Shown: piece by piece, positions 1 to 5,284 of the stretch
How positions within the stretch are numbered: position 1 is the stretch's first letter
Layout of the letters: each line of letters begins with the position of its first letter
Source of the DNA: Deltaproteobacteria bacterium
GTDB lineage: Bacteria; Desulfobacterota; Desulfobacteria; Desulfobacterales; ETH-SRB1
Reading direction: 5' to 3'
DNA length: 6,920 nt
NCBI GenBank assembly: GCA_003647525.1
Contig: QMMZ01000103.1
Coordinates: 1 to 6,920, forward strand
Notes under the pieces: model-generated
What the model was told of the DNA's origin: nothing
Seen by the model: only the letters and a program-made list of their open reading frames with translations
Database searches by the model: none
Translations under genes and position numbers: made by a program

Positions 1-15
1 AAGAAAAAGACATGA
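1..15 (+). CDS. Possible 3' end of an upstream gene (hipB-like antitoxin?)
   Basis: Reading from base 1 gives Lys-Lys-Lys-Thr followed by TGA at 13-15. This overlaps the hipA start in the ATGA arrangement typical of translationally coupled toxin-antitoxin pairs. HipA genes are usually preceded by a HipB-type helix-turn-helix antitoxin gene, so such a gene is expected here. Only four codons are visible, so identity and even existence are inference. Confidence 0.25.
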   Translation, partial: KKKT

Positions 16-1226
16 TGCTCACGGTATGGCTGACTCTGCCTGTAGCGGAGGTCGTCAAGGCCGGAGAATTGGCTATCGACGAGCCTGATGCCAGGGGAGC
101 GCTAAAGGGACAATTCCGCTATATTCCTGAATATCTGGAGAATCCGAAAGCCTTCCCGCTTGACCCGCTGCATTTACCGCTGTCTGCGGATACCATTGAT
201 GCAGATCGGCCCCATGCAGGAGTCCATGGTGTTTTTGAAGATAGTCTTCCGGACGATTGGGGCCGCAGGCTCCTGGTCCGTCGCTACAAGCTGGGCCGCA
301 AAGACCAACGAATCCCACAGTTGTTACGCTTGTCAGGAAACCAGGGTTTGGGGGCCTTGAGTTATTTGGAAGAAGGCCGGCCGGACTTGAAAACGACAGG
401 AGTTCCTCTTCGTCACCTTCAGGAACTGGCGCTGCTGGCGGAAAGATTCGAGCAGGACGGAGCCGTAGACGACGATGAACTTTCCATGTTGTTTCAGGCA
501 GGCAGTTCACCGGGCGGGGCCAGACCCAAGGCACTTATCAAGGATGAAAGCGGCGCATACCTGGCAAAATTTGCCAGTGCAAGGGATCAACTGGACGTCG
601 TAAGCCTGGAAGCTGCTGTTATGGAACTTGCCCGCAAGGCAGACATCGAAACAGCCGATAGCAGGCTTTTAGCGTTGGGTTCCAGAAAATGCCTTTTGGT
701 GAAACGGTTCGATATCAACGAGGCCGGCGGTCGTAATCACCTGGTCAGCATGCAGTCACTGCTCAAGGCCGATGGATATTACTATGCTGGCTACAGGGAC
801 ATGGCAGAAGTAATTAGGCATGTATCTGCTTTACCTGCGCGGGATCTTCACAAGCTTTACAGGCAGATGGTGTTCAATGCAATGATCGGCAATACCGATG
901 ACCACCTGAAAAATTTCCTTATGCTACACGATGATGAAGGCTGGAGACTGAGCCCTGCATTCGACCTGGTGCCAAACATAGGTTTTAACAGGGAACATGT
1001 GCTGCGTATCGGATACGATAACAGGCCGCCTGATCTTGAAACACTCCTGCAGGAGGCCGGGCATTTCGGGTTAAAACGACGACAACAGGCCAGGGAAGTA
1101 GTAATGGAGGTTCATAAAGCTGTTTTGGAATGGAACACAGTTTTCGCAGCACGTAATGTGCCGGAAAAGGATGCCGAAAGTATCGGTAGAGATATCAGCC
1201 GACGGCTGGAAAAATGTTTGATATAG
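12..1226 (+). CDS. hipA: HipA-family serine/threonine kinase toxin
   Basis: 404-residue HipA-fold kinase, probably the toxin of a HipBA-type type II toxin-antitoxin system. E. coli HipA phosphorylates glutamyl-tRNA synthetase, but this protein's target is unknown. Residues about 3-120 form the N-terminal 'couple HipA' subdomain, with FEDSLPDDWGRRLL at 75-88. The Gly-rich loop GSSPGGARPK (164-173) contains serines at the position that is autophosphorylated in HipA. K186 (YLAKF) and K231 (LLVKRFD) sit in the ATP pocket region. GNTDDHLKN (293-301) is the catalytic loop, with D296 as likely base and N301 as metal ligand. AFDLVP (316-321) supplies the DFG-like metal aspartate D318. The length and all active-site motifs look intact, so it should be active. 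ATG 12 or ATG 15 could be used; no clear Shine-Dalgarno is seen, consistent with coupling to an upstream gene. The gene is visibly more GC-rich than the cluster downstream, which suggests separate acquisition. Confidence 0.93.
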   Translation: MMLTVWLTLPVAEVVKAGELAIDEPDARGALKGQFRYIPEYLENPKAFPLDPLHLPLSADTIDADRPHAGVHGVFEDSLPDDWGRRLLVRRYKLGRKDQRIPQLLRLSGNQGLGALSYLEEGRPDLKTTGVPLRHLQELALLAERFEQDGAVDDDELSMLFQAGSSPGGARPKALIKDESGAYLAKFASARDQLDVVSLEAAVMELARKADIETADSRLLALGSRKCLLVKRFDINEAGGRNHLVSMQSLLKADGYYYAGYRDMAEVIRHVSALPARDLHKLYRQMVFNAMIGNTDDHLKNFLMLHDDEGWRLSPAFDLVPNIGFNREHVLRIGYDNRPPDLETLLQEAGHFGLKRRQQAREVVMEVHKAVLEWNTVFAARNVPEKDAESIGRDISRRLEKCLI

Positions 1227-1251
1227 CGCCACTTCTCAAGGCAGTGCTTGC

Positions 1252-1386
1252 CTAACTGCCACCGACATCCAGGGCCATTCCGTTTTGTTTGAGTTCATAT
1301 CCGTCAGGGTCAAGATGCGTCTCAACACCATAAATTTTCCCATGCCTTTTGGGGAAAATTTTTGAAAAGGGAAAAACAATTCCCAT
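1252..1386 (-). pseudogene. Small minus-strand ORF, possible gene remnant
   Basis: An ATG at 1386-1384 opens 44 codons ending in TAG at 1254-1252. The C-terminal part reads GKIYGVETHLDPDGYELK and then NGMALDVGGS, which looks more protein-like than random AT-rich intergenic sequence. Its GC content resembles hipA rather than the AT-rich DNA beyond about 1340. I do not recognise the family. It could be the 3' tail of a decayed gene that travelled with hipA, or chance. The 5' part overlaps a possible terminator hairpin, and there is no convincing ribosome binding site. Confidence 0.2.
1332..1363 (+). terminator. Possible Rho-independent terminator after hipA
   Basis: AAATTTTCCC (1332-1341) pairs perfectly with GGGAAAATTT (1352-1361), giving a 10-bp stem around a 10-nt loop and ending in a run of five T (1359-1363). 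It lies about 105 nt after the hipA stop in the sense orientation. The stem is AT-rich at its base and the T run is partly in the stem, so strength is uncertain. Confidence 0.38.
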
Positions 1387-1443
1387 TTATATCAAAAACT
1401 TAAACCAACTCTAAAAATATTTTTATATTGAAATAAGTTTGCA

Positions 1444-1457
1444 ACATATTGATATGT
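1444..1457. promoter_or_regulatory. 14-bp palindrome, possible operator
   Basis: ACATAT-TG-ATATGT is a perfect inverted repeat with a 2-nt centre in the AT-rich gap upstream of cooC. It could be an operator for a dimeric regulator. In DNA this AT-rich a chance palindrome is also plausible, and no second copy was found in the window. Confidence 0.2.
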
Positions 1458-1518
1458 CAGTCTTTTGTTGTTGCCAAAATCCCATTTTTAATCTTATATC
1501 GAAAACTCAGTAAAATAC

Positions 1519-1545
1519 TTGACTGCTTTGTTAAACTGGCATAAT
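1519..1545 (+). promoter_or_regulatory. Weak sigma70-like promoter candidate
   Basis: TTGACT (1519-1524) is a five-of-six match to the -35 consensus and CATAAT (1540-1545) a five-of-six match to the -10. The 15-bp spacer is shorter than the optimum of about 17. A transcript from here would read through the repeat element at 1559-1703 before reaching cooC. The site at 1680-1708 is an alternative. Confidence 0.25.
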
Positions 1546-1558
1546 TATTTAAAAATAT

Positions 1559-1703
1559 GTAGCCGTTCACGGCTTGAAACTTGAAATTGGAAAGTAGCAA
1601 TTTGGGAGAGATTAAAATAGAAACTTGAAATTGGGAAGAACAGTACAAAAGCATGAAGGCCAAATTTTTAATTTCTAATTTCAACATTCCGTGAACGCTT
1701 ACT
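1559..1703. repeat. ~145-bp repeat element with inverted ends
   Basis: The left end holds CGTTCACGG (1564-1572) and the right end its reverse complement CCGTGAACG (1689-1697). The similarity continues inward imperfectly: the left arm reads on into GAAACTTGAAATTGG, and the complement of the right arm into TTGAAATTAGAAATT. Inside, GAAACTTGAAATTGG occurs twice in direct orientation (1576-1590 and 1620-1634, period 44). AGCCG-TTCA-CGGCT (1561-1574) is itself a perfect 5-bp hairpin. There is no coding capacity, so this resembles a MITE or a REP-like dispersed repeat. Its left 38 bp recur at 6799-6836. Confidence 0.6.
1560..1597 (+). repeat. 38-bp direct repeat, left copy
   Basis: All 38 bases are identical to 6799-6836 in the same orientation, starting with T and the hairpin AGCCGTTCACGGCT. 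The match stops on both sides (G at 1559 against A at 6798; C at 1598 against A at 6837). The two copies are 5,239 bp apart and bracket the five-gene cluster. Confidence 0.9.
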
Positions 1704-1708
1704 ATAAT
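1680..1708 (+). promoter_or_regulatory. Candidate promoter for the cooC cluster
   Basis: TATAAT at 1703-1708 is a perfect -10 hexamer. At a 17-bp spacing the -35 is TTCAAC (1680-1685), a poor match. Transcription would begin near 1715, giving a leader of roughly 30 nt that includes the GGAG at 1728-1731. The -35 lies within the right arm of the repeat element and the -10 at its outer edge, so the element may contribute to expression of the cluster. Confidence 0.38.
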
Positions 1709-1743
1709 AATATGCACTTATATCTTTGGAGAATAACTATTAT

Positions 1744-2493
1744 ATGCCTTTTTCAATTGCTCTGGCCGGAAAAGGAGGTACAGGCAAAACTACAATAGCC
1801 GGCATGCTGATAAAATATTTGGTGCTCAAGGGAAAAATCCCTGTACTTGCAGTAGATGCGGATTCAAATGCAAATCTAAACGAAGTGCTTGGCCTTGAGG
1901 TTAAAGATACACTTGGGAATGCCCGTGAAGAAATGAAAAAAGGAAAAGTCCCCAGCGGTATGACCAAAGATGTCTTTATGTCAATGAAACTGGAACAGGC
2001 TATTGTTGAAACCAAAGGATATGATCTAATTGTTATGGGACAACCTGAAGGAGCGGGTTGTTACTGTGCTGCAAATAATCTTCTAACAGGATTTCTTGAA
2101 CGGCTCACAGGCAACTATCCTTATATAGTAATGGATAATGAGGCCGGCATGGAGCATATCAGCCGTTTGACAACAAGAAACGTTGATGTTCTGCTTATTG
2201 TTTCCGACACATCAAGGCGAGGACTTCAAACAGCTATTAGAATTAACCGACTTGCAGATAAATTAAATATAGGGGTTTCAAACAGCTATCTGATTATTAA
2301 TAAGGTAAAGGAGAAACCATCTGAAGTTGTATTTGATATGATTCAAAATAATGGTATTGAAATCGCTGGAACAATACCTGATGATAGTATGCTTTACGAA
2401 TATGACTTGAATGGAATCCCTACTATTAAAATGCCTAATGACAATAAGGCTGTTAAAGCGGCATTTGAAATATTTGATAATATTATTAATTAA
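1744..2493 (+). CDS. cooC: CooC-type P-loop ATPase, CODH/ACS metal-centre maturation factor
   Basis: 249-residue cytoplasmic SIMIBI-class ATPase of the CooC/AcsF (MinD-like) family. These proteins use ATP-dependent dimerisation to help insert nickel into carbon monoxide dehydrogenase or acetyl-CoA synthase. The deviant Walker A loop GKGGTGKTT (9-17) carries the signature lysine K10. DADSNANL (38-45) matches the switch I region and DNEAGMEHISR (131-141) switch II. The CXC pair C106/C108 in GAGCYCAANN is the metal-binding cysteine motif of CooC. INK at 185-187 is the base-recognition region. Length is normal for the family. I chose ATG 1744 because MPFSIALAGKGGTGKTT is a typical family N-terminus. 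A TTG start at 1726 would overlap the only Shine-Dalgarno-like GGAG (1728-1731), which lies a rather long 12 nt before the ATG. It is the first gene of the cluster. No CODH or ACS subunit gene is in the window, so the partner is inferred. Sequence alone does not separate CooC from AcsF. Confidence 0.88.
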   Translation: MPFSIALAGKGGTGKTTIAGMLIKYLVLKGKIPVLAVDADSNANLNEVLGLEVKDTLGNAREEMKKGKVPSGMTKDVFMSMKLEQAIVETKGYDLIVMGQPEGAGCYCAANNLLTGFLERLTGNYPYIVMDNEAGMEHISRLTTRNVDVLLIVSDTSRRGLQTAIRINRLADKLNIGVSNSYLIINKVKEKPSEVVFDMIQNNGIEIAGTIPDDSMLYEYDLNGIPTIKMPNDNKAVKAAFEIFDNIIN

Positions 2494-2502
2494 GAGGCAA
2501 TT

Positions 2503-3453
2503 ATGAATAAAACCGGCTTGTTATATGATGAAAGATATTTGCTTCACGATACCGGCCCATACCATCCTGAGGTTCCTGCAAGGCTGAAAGCTATTTATAG
2601 CGGAATAAAAGACGCGAATCTTCTCTCCATGCTAACCTTGATAAAGGCAAGCAGCGCGGAACTTAAGTGGATAGAAACCGTGCATGAGAGAGAGTATATT
2701 AATCGCTTTAAAGAAGCTTGTCTCGCAGGAAAAAAGATATTCGACAGTCCGGATAATCAGATGTGCTCTGAAACTTATGATACAGCCCTGCTTGCAGTGG
2801 GAGGCATTCTTGATACAATAGATCTGGTCATGAAAAACAAAATTGATAATGCCTTCTGTGCTGTAAGACCTCCAGGGCATCATGCTGAAACTAACAAAGC
2901 TATGGGGTTCTGCTATTTCAACAATGTTGCAATTGCTGCAAGGTATCTTCAAAAAGAATGGAATATTAAAAAAGTCGGAATCGTTGATTTTGATGTCCAT
3001 CATGGTAATGGGACTCAACATATTTTTGAAGAAGATCCATCTGTATTTTATTATTCAATTCATCAGCATCCCTCATTTGGATACCCGGGGACCGGCCGAG
3101 AATTTGAAAAGGGCTCAGGGCCCGGCTATGGATTTACATTAAACTCTCCTGTCTTGCCGGACCAGGGAGACAGTGAATACAAGGGATTTTTTGAAAATGA
3201 TCTTTTCGCTGCCTTTAAAACATTCAAGCCTGAAGTTATTATTGTATCTGCAGGTTTTGACGCTCATGTTGATGATGATATGTCAGATATCAGGTTGTCA
3301 ACGGAAGGCTTTTCATGGATAATGGAAAAAATAGTCAAAATGGCAGGCATTTATTCTAACGGTAGATTAATTTCTGTGCTGGAGGGAGGATATTCCCTTA
3401 AACGTCTTCCTGAGCTGGCAAAAAATCATGTTGAAATTCTATTAAATAGTTAA
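2503..3453 (+). CDS. Class II histone deacetylase-like zinc amidohydrolase
   Basis: 316-residue member of the HDAC/AcuC/acetylpolyamine amidohydrolase superfamily, which removes acyl groups from lysines or small amines by zinc-dependent hydrolysis. The N-terminus, with TGLLYDERYLLHD (4-16) and HPEVPARL (21-28), is class II-like. RPPGHHAE (122-129) carries the active-site His pair H126/H127. DFDVHHGNGT (162-171) gives zinc ligands D164 and H166, and AGFDAH (250-255) gives D253. LEGGY (293-297) contains the transition-state tyrosine Y297; LEGGY rather than GGGGY favours class II over the AcuC type. All catalytic residues are present. AGAGG at 2493-2497 overlaps the cooC stop and lies 5 nt from the ATG, so translation is probably coupled. 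The adjacent AcuB-like CBS gene echoes the Bacillus acuBC pair, suggesting control of acetyl-CoA-forming enzymes by deacylation. The true substrate, protein or polyamine, cannot be told from sequence. Confidence 0.92.
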   Translation: MNKTGLLYDERYLLHDTGPYHPEVPARLKAIYSGIKDANLLSMLTLIKASSAELKWIETVHEREYINRFKEACLAGKKIFDSPDNQMCSETYDTALLAVGGILDTIDLVMKNKIDNAFCAVRPPGHHAETNKAMGFCYFNNVAIAARYLQKEWNIKKVGIVDFDVHHGNGTQHIFEEDPSVFYYSIHQHPSFGYPGTGREFEKGSGPGYGFTLNSPVLPDQGDSEYKGFFENDLFAAFKTFKPEVIIVSAGFDAHVDDDMSDIRLSTEGFSWIMEKIVKMAGIYSNGRLISVLEGGYSLKRLPELAKNHVEILLNS

Positions 3454-3470
3454 GTTGTTTGGAGGATAAA

Positions 3471-4148
3471 ATGTTTGTCAGCCAATCGATGACCAGGGAG
3501 GTCATCACAATTAACAAAGATGCTGATATTTTTGAAGCAAAAGATAAAATGACCAAACACCGCATACGTCATCTTCCGGTAGTGGGGAAGGATAATCGTA
3601 TTGTAGGGATTGTTTCAGATCGTGATATAAGAAGCGCTCTTCCCTGCAGTCTATTAAAAGATTACGATACAGGAAAAACAAGGGAAAGACTCTTGGAGTT
3701 TAAGATTAAAGATATCATGATAATTGATCCCTTTACTGTCTCTTTGTCATATACCATTCAAGATACCCTTCTACTTATGCAGAAAACACGCGTTGGAGCA
3801 TTCCCTGTTGTAGATAAACAAGGCAGAATTAAAGGCATCGTCTCTACTCGTGACCTTTTACGCTCATTTATCAATGTTCTGGGTATAGGAGAACCCGGAA
3901 CTCTATTATGTATTATTGCAGAAGAAAAAATCGGTCAGTTGAAAAAAATTGTTGATGCTATAACCGAGGAAAATATTTCTTTTGGCAGCGTTCTTGTAGC
4001 CAGATACTGGGATGAAGGCAAGAGAGCCGTTTTCCCGTATCTTTTAACTAAAAAGGTGAGTCACGTGAAAAGAAAACTCAAGAAAATGGGTTACACTCTT
4101 CTCGACCCAACAGAATGGTATATCGACCAGATATCTCAAGATAAATAA
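3471..4148 (+). CDS. AcuB-like protein with two CBS domains and a C-terminal ACT-like domain
   Basis: 225-residue soluble regulatory protein. CBS domain 1 spans about residues 5-58 (RIRHLPVV at 31-38, IVGIVSDRDIR at 44-54). CBS domain 2 spans about 79-134 (VGAFPVVD at 108-115, IKGIVSTRDLL at 120-130). An ACT-like fold follows at about 141-212, beginning EPGTLLCIIAEEKIGQLKKI. The STRD and SDRD motifs are the type that contact adenosyl nucleotides, so AMP, ATP or a similar ligand is expected. CBS-CBS-ACT is the AcuB architecture, and AcuB genes often sit beside HDAC-family AcuC genes, as here. I chose ATG 3471 because a strong GGAGG (3461-3465) lies 5 nt upstream; a TTG at 3459 would overlap that site. 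The gene follows the HDAC-like gene by 17 nt. The stop codon touches the inverted-repeat element. AcuB's molecular role is poorly understood even in Bacillus, so the function is inferred. Confidence 0.88.
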   Translation: MFVSQSMTREVITINKDADIFEAKDKMTKHRIRHLPVVGKDNRIVGIVSDRDIRSALPCSLLKDYDTGKTRERLLEFKIKDIMIIDPFTVSLSYTIQDTLLLMQKTRVGAFPVVDKQGRIKGIVSTRDLLRSFINVLGIGEPGTLLCIIAEEKIGQLKKIVDAITEENISFGSVLVARYWDEGKRAVFPYLLTKKVSHVKRKLKKMGYTLLDPTEWYIDQISQDK

Positions 4149-4339
4149 GTGCCTAAAGTGAGCTAAAGTATATTAAAGTGCCTAAAGTTAAGGAATACTG
4201 CCATTTTTATATATTTCTTAAGGAACGTGGACGAAATAACTTCCACAAGTAGGCGCATAAATTTGGGTTATCAATTAGCACGCCGAAGGCGTACCATAAC
4301 TTTAGGCATTTTAGGCACTTTAGCTCACTTTAGGCACTT
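4147..4339. repeat. 193-bp inverted-repeat element with 23-bp perfect ends
   Basis: The ends 4147-4169 and 4317-4339 are perfect 23-bp inverted copies, and the match resumes inward with a 12-bp pair (4179-4190 and 4297-4308). Each arm is built of degenerate 9-10-bp units of the type TGCCTAAAG. The centre holds smaller inverted pairs: GTGGA/TCCAC (4227-4231, 4242-4246) and ACGCC-GAA-GGCGT (4280-4292). It starts inside the TAA stop of the CBS gene. There is no ORF, so it is MITE-like. In RNA it could form a long hairpin that pauses, terminates or stabilises the transcript between the CBS and MBL genes. There is no T tract, so I do not call it a terminator. 4340-4395 shows nothing beyond the next gene's ribosome binding site. 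Confidence 0.8.
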
Positions 4340-4395
4340 TTTACTCATCTATACTATCAAGTTAGCACCCTTAATGCCAAATGCCAGAGGGTAAA

Positions 4396-5235
4396 ATGTA
4401 TATTAAATGCTGGGGATCAAGAGGTTCCATCCCTGTATCAGGGAAAGATTATATTAAATACGGCGGCGATACAACCTGTTTAGAAATAAGAAGCAAAAGC
4501 AATGATATAATTATCGTTGATACCGGCACCGGAATTCGAAGGCTTGGGAACCAGTTAATAAAAGAAAGTCTATATAAATATAATATTATCTTCACACATG
4601 CCCACTGGGATCATATAATGGGCTTCCCTTTTTTTAAACCGCTTTATTCCAAACATGCCGAATTTCGAATGCACGGATGCCCATTTCACGGTGACTTTGT
4701 AAAAAATATGCTTTCAAAAATTATGGCCTCGCCTTATTTCCCTGTACGGGATTCTGATTTAAGGGCAAAAATATCCTATGAAGAGGCATGTAAAACAAAA
4801 TTTGAAATAGGATCAGTCACAATAATACCCATCCCCATCAGTCATCCTAACCGGGGTAGTGGATATAAATTCATTGAAGACGGAAAATCTTTTGTTTTTC
4901 TTACAGACAATGAACTGGGTTTTATCCATCCTGGAGGTCTGGAGTATAAAGAATATCTTGAATTCTCTTATGAAGCGCATCTGCTTATTCACGATGCAGA
5001 ATATACACCTGATGAATATAAAACAACCATTGGATGGGGACACACGGCATATACCGATGCGCTTGATCTTGCTTTTGAAGCCGGACTAAAGAAATTGGGG
5101 CTTTTTCATATTAATCAGGAAAGAACTGATAGTGAAATGGATAAAATCGTTGAAGATTGTATGAAAAGCATAGCTGAAAAAGACCATAAGTTTGAATGTC
5201 TCGCAGTAACTAGCGACATGAGTTTCGTTTTATAA
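4396..5235 (+). CDS. MBL-fold metallohydrolase (RNase Z/PhnP/phosphodiesterase-like)
   Basis: 279-residue metallo-beta-lactamase-fold enzyme of the group that starts with a WGSRGSIPV motif (residues 6-14) and YGGDTTCLEI. HAHWDH (68-73) is the dinuclear metal motif. Further likely ligands are H150 (ISHPN), D171 (LTDNE) or D200 (IHDAEY), H216 (GWGH) and H238 (LFHINQ). The pattern GH at 216 plus LFH at 238 follows the RNase Z/PhnP plan, so phosphodiester hydrolysis, perhaps of a cyclic or nucleotide-like compound, is a reasonable guess. The insert at about 85-135 (HGCPFHGDF and following) is typical of the uncharacterised branch rather than of tRNase Z. I chose ATG 4396 because AGAGG (4386-4390) lies 5 nt upstream and the family N-terminus begins there; ATG 4381 has no ribosome binding site and adds five odd residues. 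No signal peptide is seen, so it should be cytoplasmic. Its substrate and link to the cluster are unknown. Confidence 0.87.
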   Translation: MYIKCWGSRGSIPVSGKDYIKYGGDTTCLEIRSKSNDIIIVDTGTGIRRLGNQLIKESLYKYNIIFTHAHWDHIMGFPFFKPLYSKHAEFRMHGCPFHGDFVKNMLSKIMASPYFPVRDSDLRAKISYEEACKTKFEIGSVTIIPIPISHPNRGSGYKFIEDGKSFVFLTDNELGFIHPGGLEYKEYLEFSYEAHLLIHDAEYTPDEYKTTIGWGHTAYTDALDLAFEAGLKKLGLFHINQERTDSEMDKIVEDCMKSIAEKDHKFECLAVTSDMSFVL

Positions 5236-5240
5236 ATTAT

Positions 5241-5254
5241 CGCACCTTCGTGCG
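5241..5254 (+). other. Short hairpin between the MBL and ASKHA genes
   Basis: CGCAC-CTTC-GTGCG forms a perfect 5-bp stem with a 4-nt loop, 5 nt after the MBL stop. No T run follows, so it is not a standard terminator. A similar small hairpin (4280-4292) lies next to the repeat arm in the larger element, so this is probably part of the same repeat family. Confidence 0.5.
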
Positions 5255-5259
5255 GACAT

Positions 5260-5284
5260 AAGTGCCTAAAGTTAAGGAATGCTG
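5260..5284 (+). repeat. Partial copy of the TGCCTAAAG repeat carrying the ASKHA start codon
   Basis: 24 of 25 bases match 4176-4200. The one difference (A at 4197, G at 5281) turns GGAATACTG into GGAATGCTG and so creates the ATG at 5279-5281. TAA at 5273-5275 is an in-frame stop inside the repeat, so the downstream protein cannot start further upstream. Confidence 0.85.

Noticed and set aside
73..534. 153-codon minus-strand ORF inside hipA
   Set aside because: It is a shadow of GC-rich hipA codons. HipA motifs on the plus strand are complete, and the shadow's proline/arginine-rich composition fits no family.
1535..1555. Sigma54 promoter from TGGCA at 1537-1541
   Set aside because: The GC of the -12 element is missing at the required distance.
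1457..1717. 86-codon minus-strand ORF in the gap upstream of cooC
   Set aside because: It runs through the repeat element on the complementary strand, and its sequence is low-complexity, repeat-derived and without a ribosome binding site or family resemblance.
1726..1743. TTG start for the CooC-like protein
   Set aside because: It would overlap the GGAG ribosome binding site and add six residues absent from typical CooC N-termini; ATG 1744 fits the family.
1387..1743. Cobalamin or nickel riboswitch upstream of cooC
   Set aside because: I looked for conserved B12-box or NiCo-type elements, expected from the metal/corrinoid theme, and saw none. The stretch is dominated by AT-rich DNA and the repeat element.
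4147..4339. CRISPR-like array suggested by repeated TGCCTAAAG units
   Set aside because: The units are 9-10 bp, degenerate, adjacent without spacers and arranged as inverted arms, and no cas gene is present.
4381..4395. ATG at 4381 as the MBL start
   Set aside because: No Shine-Dalgarno lies before it, whereas AGAGG at 4386-4390 is well placed for ATG 4396, where the family sequence begins.
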